From NCBI GenBank assembly GCA_021521415.1, contig JAIQDT010000001.1:868001-932000 (forward strand): a stretch of DNA of 64,000 nt, given 5' to 3'. Below are positions 43,962 through 55,646 of the stretch, in pieces; position 1 is the stretch's first letter, and each line of letters opens with the position of its first letter. Below the pieces are notes generated by a model. The model was not told the DNA's origin. It saw only the letters and a list, made by a program, of their open reading frames with translations, and made no database searches. The translations under genes were made by a program, and so were the position numbers. This DNA comes from Bidens hawaiensis (taxonomy: Eukaryota > Streptophyta > Magnoliopsida > Asterales > Asteraceae).

Positions 43962-46900
43962 ATCCATTCACTATGATTTTTAATATGCCATCTATTTTCA
44001 TTAAGACTATTTATAAATAAAATTCTCATTATATAAATTCCATCATATTAAAAAGATTTCATTACCAATGTTACTTTGAATTTTCAAGTAAATTTCCTAT
44101 TATATAAATTTAAACGGTCTTTAAAGTCCTTGTACAAAAATCTTATAAAAATTTTATTTTTTTAACTATTCCGTTTATTATGGACGATCACTCCAAAATT
44201 TTAATTATTTAAACTTCCCACGACAGTTTAATTATACTATATTATATAATACACGAGGTAAAATCTTCATTTCCCAAATTTATTTTCATAACAATTTTCA
44301 TCATGAAATATTTGGTTCGTTATAAATTTTCGTAAATAAAAATTTACATCATATGATTTTACGCGTTTTAAAATTCTTATGATAGTTTTACCATGATTTT
44401 TCAAGAAAGTCACTAACTTATAGTTTGTAATCTTCTTGAAACTCTCATGCAAAATTTCATAGAAATTTTACTTTAAAGACCAAAAAAAATCGTTTACTTA
44501 TGATTTCTCGATTTACAATGCCGGTCATTTAACTTACCATGATATTTTTCGTTACACGATATTAAATAATGAACTTGGTAAAAAAAATTCATTTTCGCAA
44601 CTTTGAATCCCAAAAAACGACATTCAACCTTTAATATTGAGACCTCATAACAAATTTTAACATTCAATTTACATATTTTAAATTTCCTCATAAGCAAAAA
44701 AAAAATTATTTTAATTGTGTGATTCACACGCTCGGATCTCAAAAAAAATCTATTTATATAATATATATATTTATACATATATTAACTTGTAACTTTAATT
44801 ATCAAAATTTTCATGGATGTTTCAAACATTAGTTATAAAGTAAGATATTTTTCAAATTAATATTTATTACTAGTCAAAAATCTCCCTATACACAACCACA
44901 AGTTCCCAAACACTCGTAATCTCATCTCAAACTACCGCCTTAAATCAAACCATCCTTACACTTCAAAAGTTTTTCCGCGCACTCAAATCTTTCATCAATA
45001 TGAACGAAACCTAAACATCCAAAAGTATACCCTTACCTACTCAAACCCCATGCAAGTCCAAAATATACAAAAATCAACCCAACAAAAGGCCCTAACTACC
45101 GACACTTCTACGCCACAAAAACCTATCAAACTTACTATCCTTTACTTTAAATACACCGACAAACACTCCCACAAAATGCCTTGAACATATAATAACCAAA
45201 GCTTACCCAACTATGACTCAAATTCTTCGACCCATGCTAGGTAAGTTCACCAAACCTTATCGCCACACTGTTCTCATCCAATCATAGAGTTTGATATCAA
45301 AAGTAACAACCCCAAACACTCCTTACAAAATACATGAATAAACCGAATCTCAACCCAAGCTAGCCAAGATCAAATTATCCAACCCATCAACTTAACCCGA
45401 GCTCAAATAAGCCAAACCTCACCTATTAGCCCAACCACTACTCACACAAATCATCCAAGCCTAACCCACTCAAACGACCTAAACTCAACAAATCTTATCA
45501 ATTCAACTCAAGAAAACCCAACTACGCAAGCCAACCGAAACATACTCACTCTTCACCAAATTTCCAAACCATTCACCATTCGAAGCCCAAAACCTCTCCA
45601 TATACACACAAGGTTCCTTTTACCCTTAATTCTTATTAATATATATGTATGTGTATATGTATACCTACATACAACTAGTGTATTTATAACAACCTCATGT
45701 ATTCAAATAATCTCTTTTAAATTATAAACTTTTACAAAAAGGGGATGATTTACGTATTATTATACTCACATTTTATAAATCATCTTTGTAAAATGTAATA
45801 CGGTAATGACAACAAAAAATTTGATTATGAGGATTTGCTTTCAAAGATTATTAAACGATTATATGAGTGATTTCAAGATTCATAAGTATTGTCACCTAAG
45901 GTGATAAATCTCATAAAGACTTTATAAATTTGAGGTTTCGTCTTGAATATTGAATGTTGGATTTATTTAGTAACAAATTTCAACTTTCACCATATTGCAT
46001 AAACTTAATGACCATGGCTTTGCAAATCTTTTTGGACGCGTTATAAATATTTTATATTGTAACACAAATTTTTGCTCAATAACGATTTACGCAAACTATT
46101 ACTTCTTATTATCGCAAGCATTATTTTATAAATAATTTTTTATCACAACCGCTTTATGTATATAAACTCCTAATTGGACTTACAAGATTTACATATTATT
46201 ATGATCAAAACGTTTCTTTAGCTACGCGATATCGCGATATATTGATATTATTATATTCATTTTCTTGGAAACAATAAAACGACTTTACTTGAGATTTCAT
46301 TTTCGATGTTATTCTTATATTTCCAATGAACATATAAAACGCGATCTACCTATTTCGTCATTATTCGAGTCTCACTGTTATTGCGATTTTCTTTCCCATT
46401 GATGAGATGTTTCAATGGTAACGTTATGCACATGAGATTTCATTTTGGTGTTTTCATTTTTGACCGAATCCAAGCTATTCAATAACAATTTGTGTAATAC
46501 TTTCAAAACCTTAACTTCGCCAAAATCTCGTTAAACTTTTAAACGATATTATCATGACTATGCTATTTATATTTGGGCATTCATGTAAACACGATTCTAT
46601 GCATTATTCTATATCATTTCATCTAATCTATTAACGGCCTATGTGTGGCTGTCTACAAGTTTTGGCATTATTAGAAACCGTTATTATAATGACGATTATA
46701 TAAATGGTTTCATAATAGTGGCCGTATTCACGTTTTATCACATTTCATCGATTGTTTTGGTTGTTAATCAATACTATTTTATTTATATTGATGCACGTAT
46801 GCGTCACCCCAAAGAAACTCACCTCATTCTCATGTTATCACATTTCATGTAATCATATCCTCAATTACTAATAACCACAAGTATATTCACGTGTGAAACT

Positions 46901-47709
46901 CATCGTACGACGTTATTACAAGTTGTATAATCGTTTATCCCAACCTTATGTGATCATTTGTTGGACTTTTCATTTCTATTTATCGGGTTTCATCTTATCA
47001 ATTTTATTTAGTACCTCGATTTATAGACTTTGGCAATTATCTTGATAACTTTTGACTTCGAATCTTATTTCATATTGTTTACCCTAAATTGTTTTTATTT
47101 ATTTGATCGTCTTTACTTAATTTAAGCCGAATAGTTATTTTCACCTTGGTTATACTTTAAGATTTTAATTGTTTCATTTATTTTTCCCATTTTCCTACTT
47201 ATTAAAAAGTCAATCCCGCAAATTTTCAACCGCTAGTACTGTTTTACCAATATTGGTAAAAAAAAAATTCAACAAATTTATTTACACATTTAATAGTTAA
47301 AGATTTCAAAAAAAATATATGTCTCTTAAACCACGCAATGAAACGAACCATGTGGACCATGCGACGATCGAAATAATTATGGGTGCACACTTAATTATCG
47401 AAATCCTCGTACGGAAGCCATAGTAAGTACACTTGTGTGCGATAACTAAGGTCCGAGGATGATAGCGGAAAGACGATAGGAATGCGAGTCATGATAAGGG
47501 CATGGTGGATACGCCGCTGGTACATCCTATATATAAGTGCTTTGATCATGTTTCTCATTTGTAGCGTTTTTCGAGTCATGCAAAGATTTGACGTTATTCT
47601 TTTGCTTAAATTGTTCATGCAATTATCTTACTTAAGGCAATATTCGTTAGTAATTGTTATTGTTAGTTTATTTTAATTTCGGGACGGAATTTTCAAAAGT
47701 TGGGGATAC
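43117..47709 (+). other. LARD-C interior, non-coding
   Basis: About 4.6 kb between PBS and PPT. No gag, PR, RT, RNase H or IN motif is seen on either strand; open frames are short and AT-driven. It contains an (AT)n run (43909-43959), a GTGGTACGTG motif twice (43490 and 43584), a C/A-rich G-poor tract (44880-45610) and the PPT AAAAGTTGGGGATAC (47695-47709). Confidence 0.8.
44880..45610 (+). other. A/C-rich, G-poor tract in LARD-C
   Basis: Long stretches such as CACAACCACAAGTTCCCAAA have few G residues on the plus strand, unlike the flanking AT-rich DNA. Frames near the start read through some tens of codons without a known domain. It could be a degraded gag remnant or a neutral filler. Confidence 0.55.
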
Positions 47710-48263
47710 TGTGACATTCGTCAAATTTGAGTCTCGAGTTGTATCCGTATTGTAAACTTTTATTTTGTAAAACCGACTAAATCGTTTTTAGAACCTAAAT
47801 TAATTATTATATAATATTATATAGACCTTGATCCTCAATAAATCGATGTTTGTTATATTATAGAGTCGTTAAGAAAACATAAGGGGTACAAACCGATTTT
47901 TCGTAAAGTTGTTATGAGTTTTAAGAACGTTTAAACTCAATTTAAACTTGTTTGAAACTTGAGGGGTTACATTTGAAAAAATATATAATACATATATATA
48001 ACAAAATACCCTAACATTAATATAACCAGCCGCCACCCCACCCTTTCTCTCTCGTAATTCCGGTGACCGTTGAGGAATTCCGGCCGCCGCCGCAGCCCCC
48101 CCCCCCCGCCGGCCAACACCACCACTGAACACCACCTCTCCCCCCTATACCTCCGACGCGACACCACCACTACCCCTCAGCTTTTCCGGAAGCCCCTCAA
48201 CACCCGTCTTTCCCTCTCCGTGCGTTTTTCCGGCGACCAGAAAACCGGCCGCCGGTGCCGTGG

Positions 48264-48305
<42 letters not shown>

Positions 48306-48306
48306 G

Positions 48307-48337
<31 letters not shown>

Positions 48338-48829
48338 CTCTTCTCTCTCCGCGTCTCTCTCTGCTCTCGGCTCTCTTCCCTCCGTCACGCACACACTCTT
48401 TCTCTCCCTCTCCGTCTCGTTTTTCCGGCGAGCCTCCGGTGAACGGAGATCGGTCTCCGACGACCACGCTCAGCTCCGACATTTATTCTCGGTCAAACAT
48501 CATGGTAAGGAGATTTATATTTTTATTCGTTTTTGTTTTTAACTCTTAACTAGTAATCGAGTCGCGAGTTCGTTTTCCCCCTAAACCAACTTTGGAGAGT
48601 ATTTTGTTGGGATTATTATTATAAACCTCATAACTAATTATTATTATCATTATTATTAACTAGATTATTATTATTATTATCATTATTATTAACTAATTAT
48701 TATTATTATCATCATCATCATCATTATTATTATTATTATCATTATTATTATTAACTAGATTGTTATTATTTTAATTATTATTATTATTAACAAGATAATT
48801 ATTAGTATTATCATTATTATTATTAAAAA

Positions 48830-48860
<31 letters not shown>

Positions 48861-50344
48861 TTGATTATTATTATTATTATTACTATTTTCTTTTAACAAA
48901 ACTATTATTATTATCATTATTATTATAAATATTAAAGTTGTTATTAATATTATTAAAGATCATATTATTATTATCTTCATATTATTATCATTAATTATTA
49001 GCAATAATATCATTATAGTTATTTTGTGAACTCGTTTTGAAATCGAACCAACGTCGTGTATGGTAGCATTATTTACTATCAACATTACTTATTATTATTA
49101 CTTTTTTATCAACCACACTTTAGATTTATACCTAGATTTTACTCTTTAGCTATTATTATTAGTATTATTAATAATAATTTTTGTTATAATTATTATACGA
49201 TATTAGTATTATTAGTAATAGTTATTGTTATTATCATTAACTTATATATCTATATACATATACATACATACATATATATATATAAAACATATTTTAAAAT
49301 CATTATTATCATTTTTATCTTTAACATTAATAATATTATTATAAACTTTATTATCAATTCATTCTTATAAAAACCGAACCCTTGTTTTAAACCGTCTTGC
49401 TTATATTTAATATTGGTTTAGTTATTTAAAAGCCCAATAAAATAATATTATTTTAATAGTCATTTAAGTACGAGTCCCTAACCATTAACAAATTAACCGA
49501 TAATCCGATTTACAACCGAACCGTCTCATTCATTGTTTCCAATATAGTTTCATTATGGTTTCAAGTTCATTAATATATTTTATTTATTCGTTTTCAATTA
49601 GCTTTCAAGTCGGATTCGTTCGTTTCGTTTACAATCTTTCTATTTGTCGATCATTTATTATTTCCCGATTCGTCAATCGAGGTGAGTACTTTCATACCCC
49701 TTTTTCCATCTTTCGTTTTGGGGTGACATTTCATACTTATCAAACTAAATGCTTTATTTACTTGAATCTTAAACCCACAAATGTGATTGTATACCTTACT
49801 TGAATAATTGCTCGATTTGGTGTTCTATGCTTACATGCTTATGTGTTTATCGCTTTTGGATGGTGGATAAATCCTAGACCATTTGGAAACCCCTCATGGC
49901 AAGGTGTCGTTAACGTAATGCAATTAACGATAACTATTAAAATCCTAGACTACTTGGCAACCCCTTGTAGCTAGGTGGTGCTAATGTGTTTAGCAATTGT
50001 CAATAAAATCCTAGACTATTTGGCATCCCCTTATAGCTAGGTGTCGCTAACGTAAAACTATTAGCGATATATATTTTATCCAAGTTGTTGCTTTTATTTA
50101 TTGTTTTGTATACAAGTTTTGTGGCTTTTTATTACTATATACTTATATACTTACAGGTTTGACTTTTGTTGACTTGAGGACTTGACGAAAACGTTACCAA
50201 GACCATTAGGATATTAGTAAAATGAACGATATAATTGTTACTTGTTTTCAACTTGTTTGTGTGGACGAGACGTGTTGTTTATTTGATTTGTTGAAATAAA
50301 ATGAGTTAAATAATTATTGTCACTTTAAATAGTGTCTTGTGTAT
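47710..50344 (+). mobile_element. LARD-C 3' LTR, end truncated
   Basis: TGTGACATTCG to GTGTAT, followed directly by the TSD TCTAG. The last roughly 55-60 bp present in the 5' LTR are missing, and about 60 bp near 50150 are deleted. It has (CT)n, (ATT)n and (AT)n runs but none of the four insertions of the 5' LTR. Confidence 0.9.
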
Positions 50345-51548
50345 TCTAGGGCCTCCCTGCCAAACCTTGTAACAAAATCCCTAAGGGATTCATTATAAGA
50401 TTGGACAACTCTATACAAATCACTAGTTAACTTTTCAAATTTCCTACTACATGAAAATTGGTTGTTGAACAAGTTAACTAAATGTGAAAAAGAAGTAACG
50501 GAAAAGGGAGGAAGAGTTAGCAGCCATTTAATGCAGATCATGTTCGTGTGGATCCGAAACCCTTGCATAGACAAGCCTCCTTGAGTTTTTCGGGAATTGG
50601 ATTGATTTCCATTCTCTCCCTGTATTGAGCCACATGCTCTTCGTGATCAGTTGTCCCATCATACACCTTCATGTTGGGGGTCTGAAATCATTTTGGGACT
50701 TCAGCATCACAAATAGGTGGAGCAAATCTGGACAACTTGTGGCTTCCTTCTGGTATTTCAGGGATCAGACAGACCTCTCCTGGCACGCTGGATATCATAT
50801 CCTTATGCTTCTGAAGTTCCTTAGCCATAGCCTGGTTGATACCTGTATCCTGCATAGAGCCCAGGTTAGTGTCTAAGGATATATGATTATACATGCTACC
50901 TCTCGGTTAATTGAACGTTGGTATCCCAGAAGTGTAGCCAAGATAAGAAGCATCTTCTATGGTAGCTGGTCCACCAGAGGCAATGGTTTGCATGGGGATG
51001 ATGCCTCCTTCATGAACCTCTGAGGTCTTTGATGTTGAACCCCTGAGGATCCTTGATTCTGCCAAAAGGATCCTTGAGGTTGGGAGCTGAAGGATCCTTG
51101 GTGATACATCCCAGAGGATCCTTGTTGAAGGAACGAGGATCCTTGAGTTTGCTGACCCATGGATCACTGTTGAAGGATATATGATCCTTGTTGAAGGAAC
51201 GAGGATCCTTGAGTTTGCTGACCCATGGACCCCTGTTGAAGGATAGGTGATCCTTGTTGAAGGAACGAGGATCCTTGAGTTTGCTGACCCATGGACCCTT
51301 GTCAGCTGTCGAATGATAGATGATCCTTGCTGGAAGATGGAGGATCCTTGATTCTGTTGAGCTACAGATCCTGGAGTAGTGAAATCCAGAATCCTTGGCA
51401 TCAAAGGAGTCTGATCCACCAGTGGCCTCTTATTCTTCTTGAGATCTTCAATTTCACATAGGATCTTCTGGTTGATTTTGTTCTGCTGCTCCATGTATGC
51501 CCTAACCTGTGAAAACATAGCAGAAACATCATTGTTAGAGTTAACCAC
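50345..51548 (-). pseudogene. Tat-2 gag, middle part
   Basis: Minus-strand gag between LTR-D and LARD-C. Coiled-coil-like YMEQQNKINQKILCEIEDLK (near 51430-51490), Q/G/S repeats (MGQQTQGSSFLQQGS, 51400-50960, about five units), then capsid text (MAKELQKHKDMISSVPGEV; FSCSRKFEKLTSDLYRV; DFVTRFGREAL). Frame changes lie near 51370, 50900, 50690 and 50570, and a TGA interrupts the repeats near 51166. It continues at 29372 across LARD-C and at 54739 across LTR-D. Confidence 0.88.
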
Positions 51549-53664
51549 TGTAACGATTCCGACGAAGCCAGGTATACCTTAACCGGTAGACAATAGTTAC
51601 GTTATATTTAATGTCGGGTACATGAATTACCATAGTAATTATACAAGAATACATGGTTCACTGTATTGATTGTACGTGAATATATAATTTATCGTATTGA
51701 ACATGCGATTAATCGATCGATAGTTATTGAAACCCGAACGAATCGAGGGTTCAATTATAGACGATATCTATGGTATTTAGTGATGTTTACGAAGTATTAA
51801 AGCTTCGGGATAAGTGAATTAAAGCACAGAAAAAGAATTTTCGATTTAATGGTACGTCGGTACGTTAAACGAAACCTTTAATACCAAACCAAGCAAGAGA
51901 CGATCGATCAAGCCGAAAAAGATGCGCAATTATTAATAATATGATATTTTAAGTTAATAAATGTCATGGCTTAAGTTTTTAAAGTTTTTAAATCGGTTTT
52001 ATATAAATTTCTTTTTTTTAAGCCGAAAAAACGACCGTTTTAGCCTCGTTTTAAGCCGAATTAGACATTTAACCGAAAAACGAACTGAACCAGATTATCC
52101 AAAACGTTATCCAAATTTCAGAAATCCAAATATGTGGCTAGAAATGGAGAGGTGGGTCCCACCCCACCCCTCTTGACTTCCGATCGGAAATAAGGGGTTA
52201 TCCCCATGCTTTTGTTATTTTTTTTAAACAAGCTTAGCCATGTTCTTCCTTCCTCTCCACAATATCATTTAAAAACCCGAGTTTGTAGCAAGGAAACCGA
52301 GGTAAAAATCGAGTTATTTACGTGTTCATCTTCGTTTCTTGAGTTTATTTGCAAGAAAATGAGGTTTCAAGTGAAAAAGGGTGAAAACCTGAGATGAAAA
52401 CCGATTCTTGCATGATCAAGTGATGTATACGGGTTATACAAGGGATCTTGGTCCAAGAAAGGAGTTAAACGAACCAAAAACGAATTTTTACGGTTTAAAC
52501 TTTAGTTTTGAAACAATAACCGAAACTATAGTGTAAGAGGCTTGATTGTGAGTGTAACTTGCTTGGTATTGTGGTATGTTGGTTGTAGGTTCTGTATTTA
52601 GTGGTAAATAAGGCGGAAAGACGGGTTTGTAGCTTGTAGTGGCGGAAAAACAAAAGGTATATTCGGTTTATGTTCGGTTATGAGTTTTTGGACAGATTGT
52701 TGACGGTTTAGAGTTAGGTCATAAAATTTTACAGAGGTGTTAAATACATGAAAATATGAGTTCTATGAAAATTTGGTAATTTTTGGATAAAGGATGAATA
52801 TTTGGTGAATTTAATGCTTGGTTTTGGCTAAAAATGGTGAAAAATAGTTAAATATCATGAAAAATTCTGGAAAATTCCAGATAAGCTTTTTATAACATGT
52901 AAAAGTCACACACAAAATTTTAGGTCCGTTGGAGAAGTCTAAGTAGGCTTTTCGGTTAAACGAGTACTAGGGTTTTCTAGCTCGGTTTTAGTGAAAATGG
53001 CATGTAAAAAGAGATTTTGGTTCTGGAAAAATTACAGGAGACTATGTGGATGGCAGGGGTCATCCAGAAAAACTTTGGGATTTTTCTAAGGTCGTTTGGT
53101 ATTTACGACATATTTAGTGTTTAAATGGTGTTTAAAAATAGATAAATATATTTTAAATATAAAAATTAATTCTGGAAATATTTTTATAAAATTCCCCACT
53201 GTCAAAAAGTGATTTGTGCAAAATTTCAAGATCCGGGATTAAACGGATAATTATTTGTTTAAAAACAAACTTTTAAAGTTTAAAACGCGTAAACCGGTAA
53301 AGTTCGCCTAAACGAGCTGACCGGTGTATAAAAACCCTAAAAATGAACTATTTTCATATAACTGAGTTAAACAAGTAAAAATAAATCATCCGAAAATAAT
53401 TCGGATGATTTGAGTAATTTTATCCGACTTAACAGTTTCCGGTGCACTAAAGACGGAAACGGGTCCCGCGGCCAATCGGGGCGTCTAAACCGAGCTCTAA
53501 TTTCACAACTTTAATTAAATTATCAGTCAACCACTATTTTCGGGTCGTGTGTGACCAAACTCATTTTTGAAACGTAAAAACGGATAACCGTGCTAGGCAC
53601 GCAAAACGGGGAAAACAAACTAATAGTAATTTTGACTACTGAACTCTAAACGATATCACAATCT

Positions 53665-53825
53665 GAGTCCGGAGAAGTGTTTCTGGGTTAACATTGCCCC
53701 CGGAATGGGTACAGTACTGGGTTAACAGTGTCCCCAGATGTCCCTAGAAGTGTTTCTGGGTTAACATTGCCCCCGGAACGGGTACAGTACTGGGTTAACA
53801 GTGTCCCCAGAGGTCCCGGTTAACA
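53665..53825 (+). repeat. 82-bp direct repeat in LTR-D
   Basis: Two near-identical units containing AGAAGTGTTTCTGGGTTAAC, GCCCCCGGAA and CAGTACTGGGTTAACAGTG. They lie just upstream of the predicted splice donor. Confidence 0.9.
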
Positions 53826-53935
53826 CGGTTAAAGTTATATTAATAGTGATTGTATAGTAACGATCGTAGGGATCATATTACAGATTGGACGTGTTAACTG
53901 ATAATGACTGTTGTTACCTGCTTGCATGTGCTAAG

Positions 53936-54474
53936 GTGAGTTTCACGAGCCCCTTTTTCTGAATTGTTTTTAAATATTTTCCCGGGGCGGAAAGCATGTT
54001 ATTACTGAAATGTTTAAATACATACTGAACGCATGGATTTGCGTGGATTTATATATATTTTATTGTACGGAAATCGTACGGAAATGTACTAAGATGGTAA
54101 TTGTCTGAGTTGCTAACATTGTAAGGCCCCGCAACACGAGTGATTAACTGAAAGCCGGTAGAGTGTGAATAGTACTATTGGTATGACAAACCCAACTGGT
54201 CCGGCATGGATTTGCTGATGTTTCCCAGCCAGTTGCACATGTCTATTTTGTTGTTATATATTTTTGCTATGTAATGTTAGGCATAGCGGTTTGGGGCAGG
54301 TCCGTGGGCGGAGTATGCCACGGGGTTGTATGTGGATAGTCAGAGGTTTCACTTGTGGGCTCAGCATAATTACATCGATAATATTATATTTTGATAATGA
54401 TTTATCATGGTTTACTCGAATTGTGAAACTCACCAACTATTCGTAGTTGACCCGTTTTCTCACATGCTTTTCAG
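53936..54474 (+). other. Predicted intron inside LTR-D
   Basis: CTAAG|GTGAGT at 53936 and a pyrimidine-rich acceptor TTTTCTCACATGCTTTTCAG ending at 54474 (539 nt). The best splice-site pair in the window. Prediction only. Confidence 0.5.
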
Positions 54475-54738
54475 GTACAATTAAGATGAAGTGATTGCTT
54501 ACGTGCTAAGTGCTTGATGTGTGTAAGATTTGCGTGTGGGATGTTATGATACATTATATTAAATAGAATTATGTATTGTATTGTATGATGTGTGTATCAC
54601 CTAAATGGTAATGAAATAAGAGATAATGTAATTTGAAATATATTAATGTATTCAGTTTTCTTTATAAACAATGTGGTTGATATCAGAGGTGTCTGTTGCA
54701 TCCCGTTTACGTATCCGCTGCGGTTACGGGGTGTTACA

Positions 54739-54917
54739 GCCACCGATGTGGAAGCAGTGGTTTCTGAGCCCTGGAAGACTGGAATTTGTGTCTTGTTTCC
54801 AGCCGCGGTAGTTCTTGGGGCTGCTGCTTGCGGGGGAGGCATCGGTGGCAAAGTCCTTGATGAGAGAGGAACCGATGACGGCATGGTTGATGAAGCAGAG
54901 GTTGATTGACAGGCCAT
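54739..54917 (-). pseudogene. Tat-2 gag, N-terminus
   Basis: Minus strand from ATG at 54917: MACQSTSASSTMPSSVPLSS, an S/T/P-rich head matching Tat-1 and Tat-3. LTR-D splits it at 54739; gag goes on at 51548. The ATG lies about 65 nt after the PBS, as in the other copies. Confidence 0.88.
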
Positions 54918-54983
54918 TGATAGTAATATGGGTAAGAAAGGTTGAATGTTGATAGGGTATTTTCTGGATTATAGCAACAATTG

Positions 54984-55001
54984 CCCCACGGTGGGCGCCA
55001 A
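54984..55001 (-). promoter_or_regulatory. Tat-2 primer binding site, tRNA-Lys
   Basis: Complement of TGGCGCCCACCGTGGGGC, 3 nt from the LTR at 55005. Confidence 0.88.
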
Positions 55002-55004
55002 ATT

Positions 55005-55646
55005 GTTTTGGATAAAAAGCAGCTAAGGATAATGTATCCAAATATGTTATGTGAGGTTTAGTGTTATGATGATTATAATGAATATGTAAACGAAATAATG
55101 ATGAACACAAGGATTTGTTACGAGGAAAAGCCTTGATCTTGGTCGGATCGCCGGCACAAAAACCTTGGGTGATGACAAATCGTCTATCACCACTTTATTA
55201 ATGTAAAATTGGTTACAATGGGTGGAGTTTATGATCAATGAATACAATAGTGTTAAGTGTGTGTGTTCTGCTCTAGAATTACAGAGAAGAGTATGTAAGT
55301 AGTGTATGATGTGTTGTGTTTGCCTAATTGATCATAAACTCATTAAACAGGAAAATAATAACTAATATCCTTATTTTTAGCCTATACTCAAGCCATTCCT
55401 TCATTATAGCTCTTTCCTTCATTATCCACGCGTTTTATTAATTTGATTGTGAGATTACAGGTTTCACTTGGTCATTAGCCGTTGTACCTACCAAAAATAT
55501 CAAGATAACAAAGGAAAGTTGTTAATAAATAATAAATACTGAGGATCACTGATCCTGACAGGATCTACAACATATTCTAAGGATAATTGATCCATATTAT
55601 ATGCCAGGATAACATATCCACAGTGTCAAATTTCCGTGCACTAACA
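55005..55646 (-). mobile_element. Tat-2 5' LTR
   Basis: 642 bp intact LTR, complement of TGTTAGTGCACGG ... ATCCAAAACA. It contains the uninterrupted GGTGATGACAAATCG site that shows where Tat-1 entered the other LTR. Confidence 0.94.

Larger units (their letters stand above)
29373..50344 (+). mobile_element. LARD-C: non-coding large LTR retrotransposon derivative
   Basis: Plus-strand element inserted in Tat-2 gag with TSD TCTAG (29368-29372 and 50345-50349). Two LTRs begin TGTGACATTCG (29373 and 47710). The 5' LTR ends GGGTGTGACA at 43101 and is followed by a PBS. A PPT (AAAAGTTGGGGATAC) precedes 47710. The 4.6-kb interior has no gag or pol signal, which fits a LARD mobilised by an autonomous Gypsy element. 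The 5' LTR was later filled by a hAT-like element, Tat-3, Tek-3 and a LINE end; the 3' LTR is free of these. Confidence 0.9.
51549..54738 (+). mobile_element. LTR-D: solo LTR
   Basis: TGTAACGATTCC ... GGGTGTTACA, about 3.2 kb, flanked by ACCAC (51544-51548) and GCCAC (54739-54743), a TSD with one change. No PBS, PPT or coding domain. It has an 82-bp tandem repeat and a predicted intron near its end. Gypsy-type by size and ends, but family not assigned. Confidence 0.82.
10958..55646 (-). mobile_element. Tat-2: Tat-lineage Gypsy element, split by three insertions
   Basis: Minus-strand LTR retrotransposon with own length of about 8.2 kb, spread over 10958-11130, 23505-29372, 50345-51548 and 54739-55646. 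Its LTRs begin TGTTAG and end CAAAACA. The PBS matches tRNA-Lys and the PPT is GCCATTTTGGGGCAAT. Order on the minus strand is gag, PR, RT, RNase H, a second (archaeal-type) RNase H, and IN. The second RNase H before IN is the hallmark of the plant Tat lineage. Flanking 5-mers GGTAT (10953-10957) and TGTAT (55647-55651) are a TSD with one change. It is inserted in LTR-E and itself carries Tat-1, LARD-C and LTR-D. Stops and frameshifts in RT and IN show it is inactive. Confidence 0.9.
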
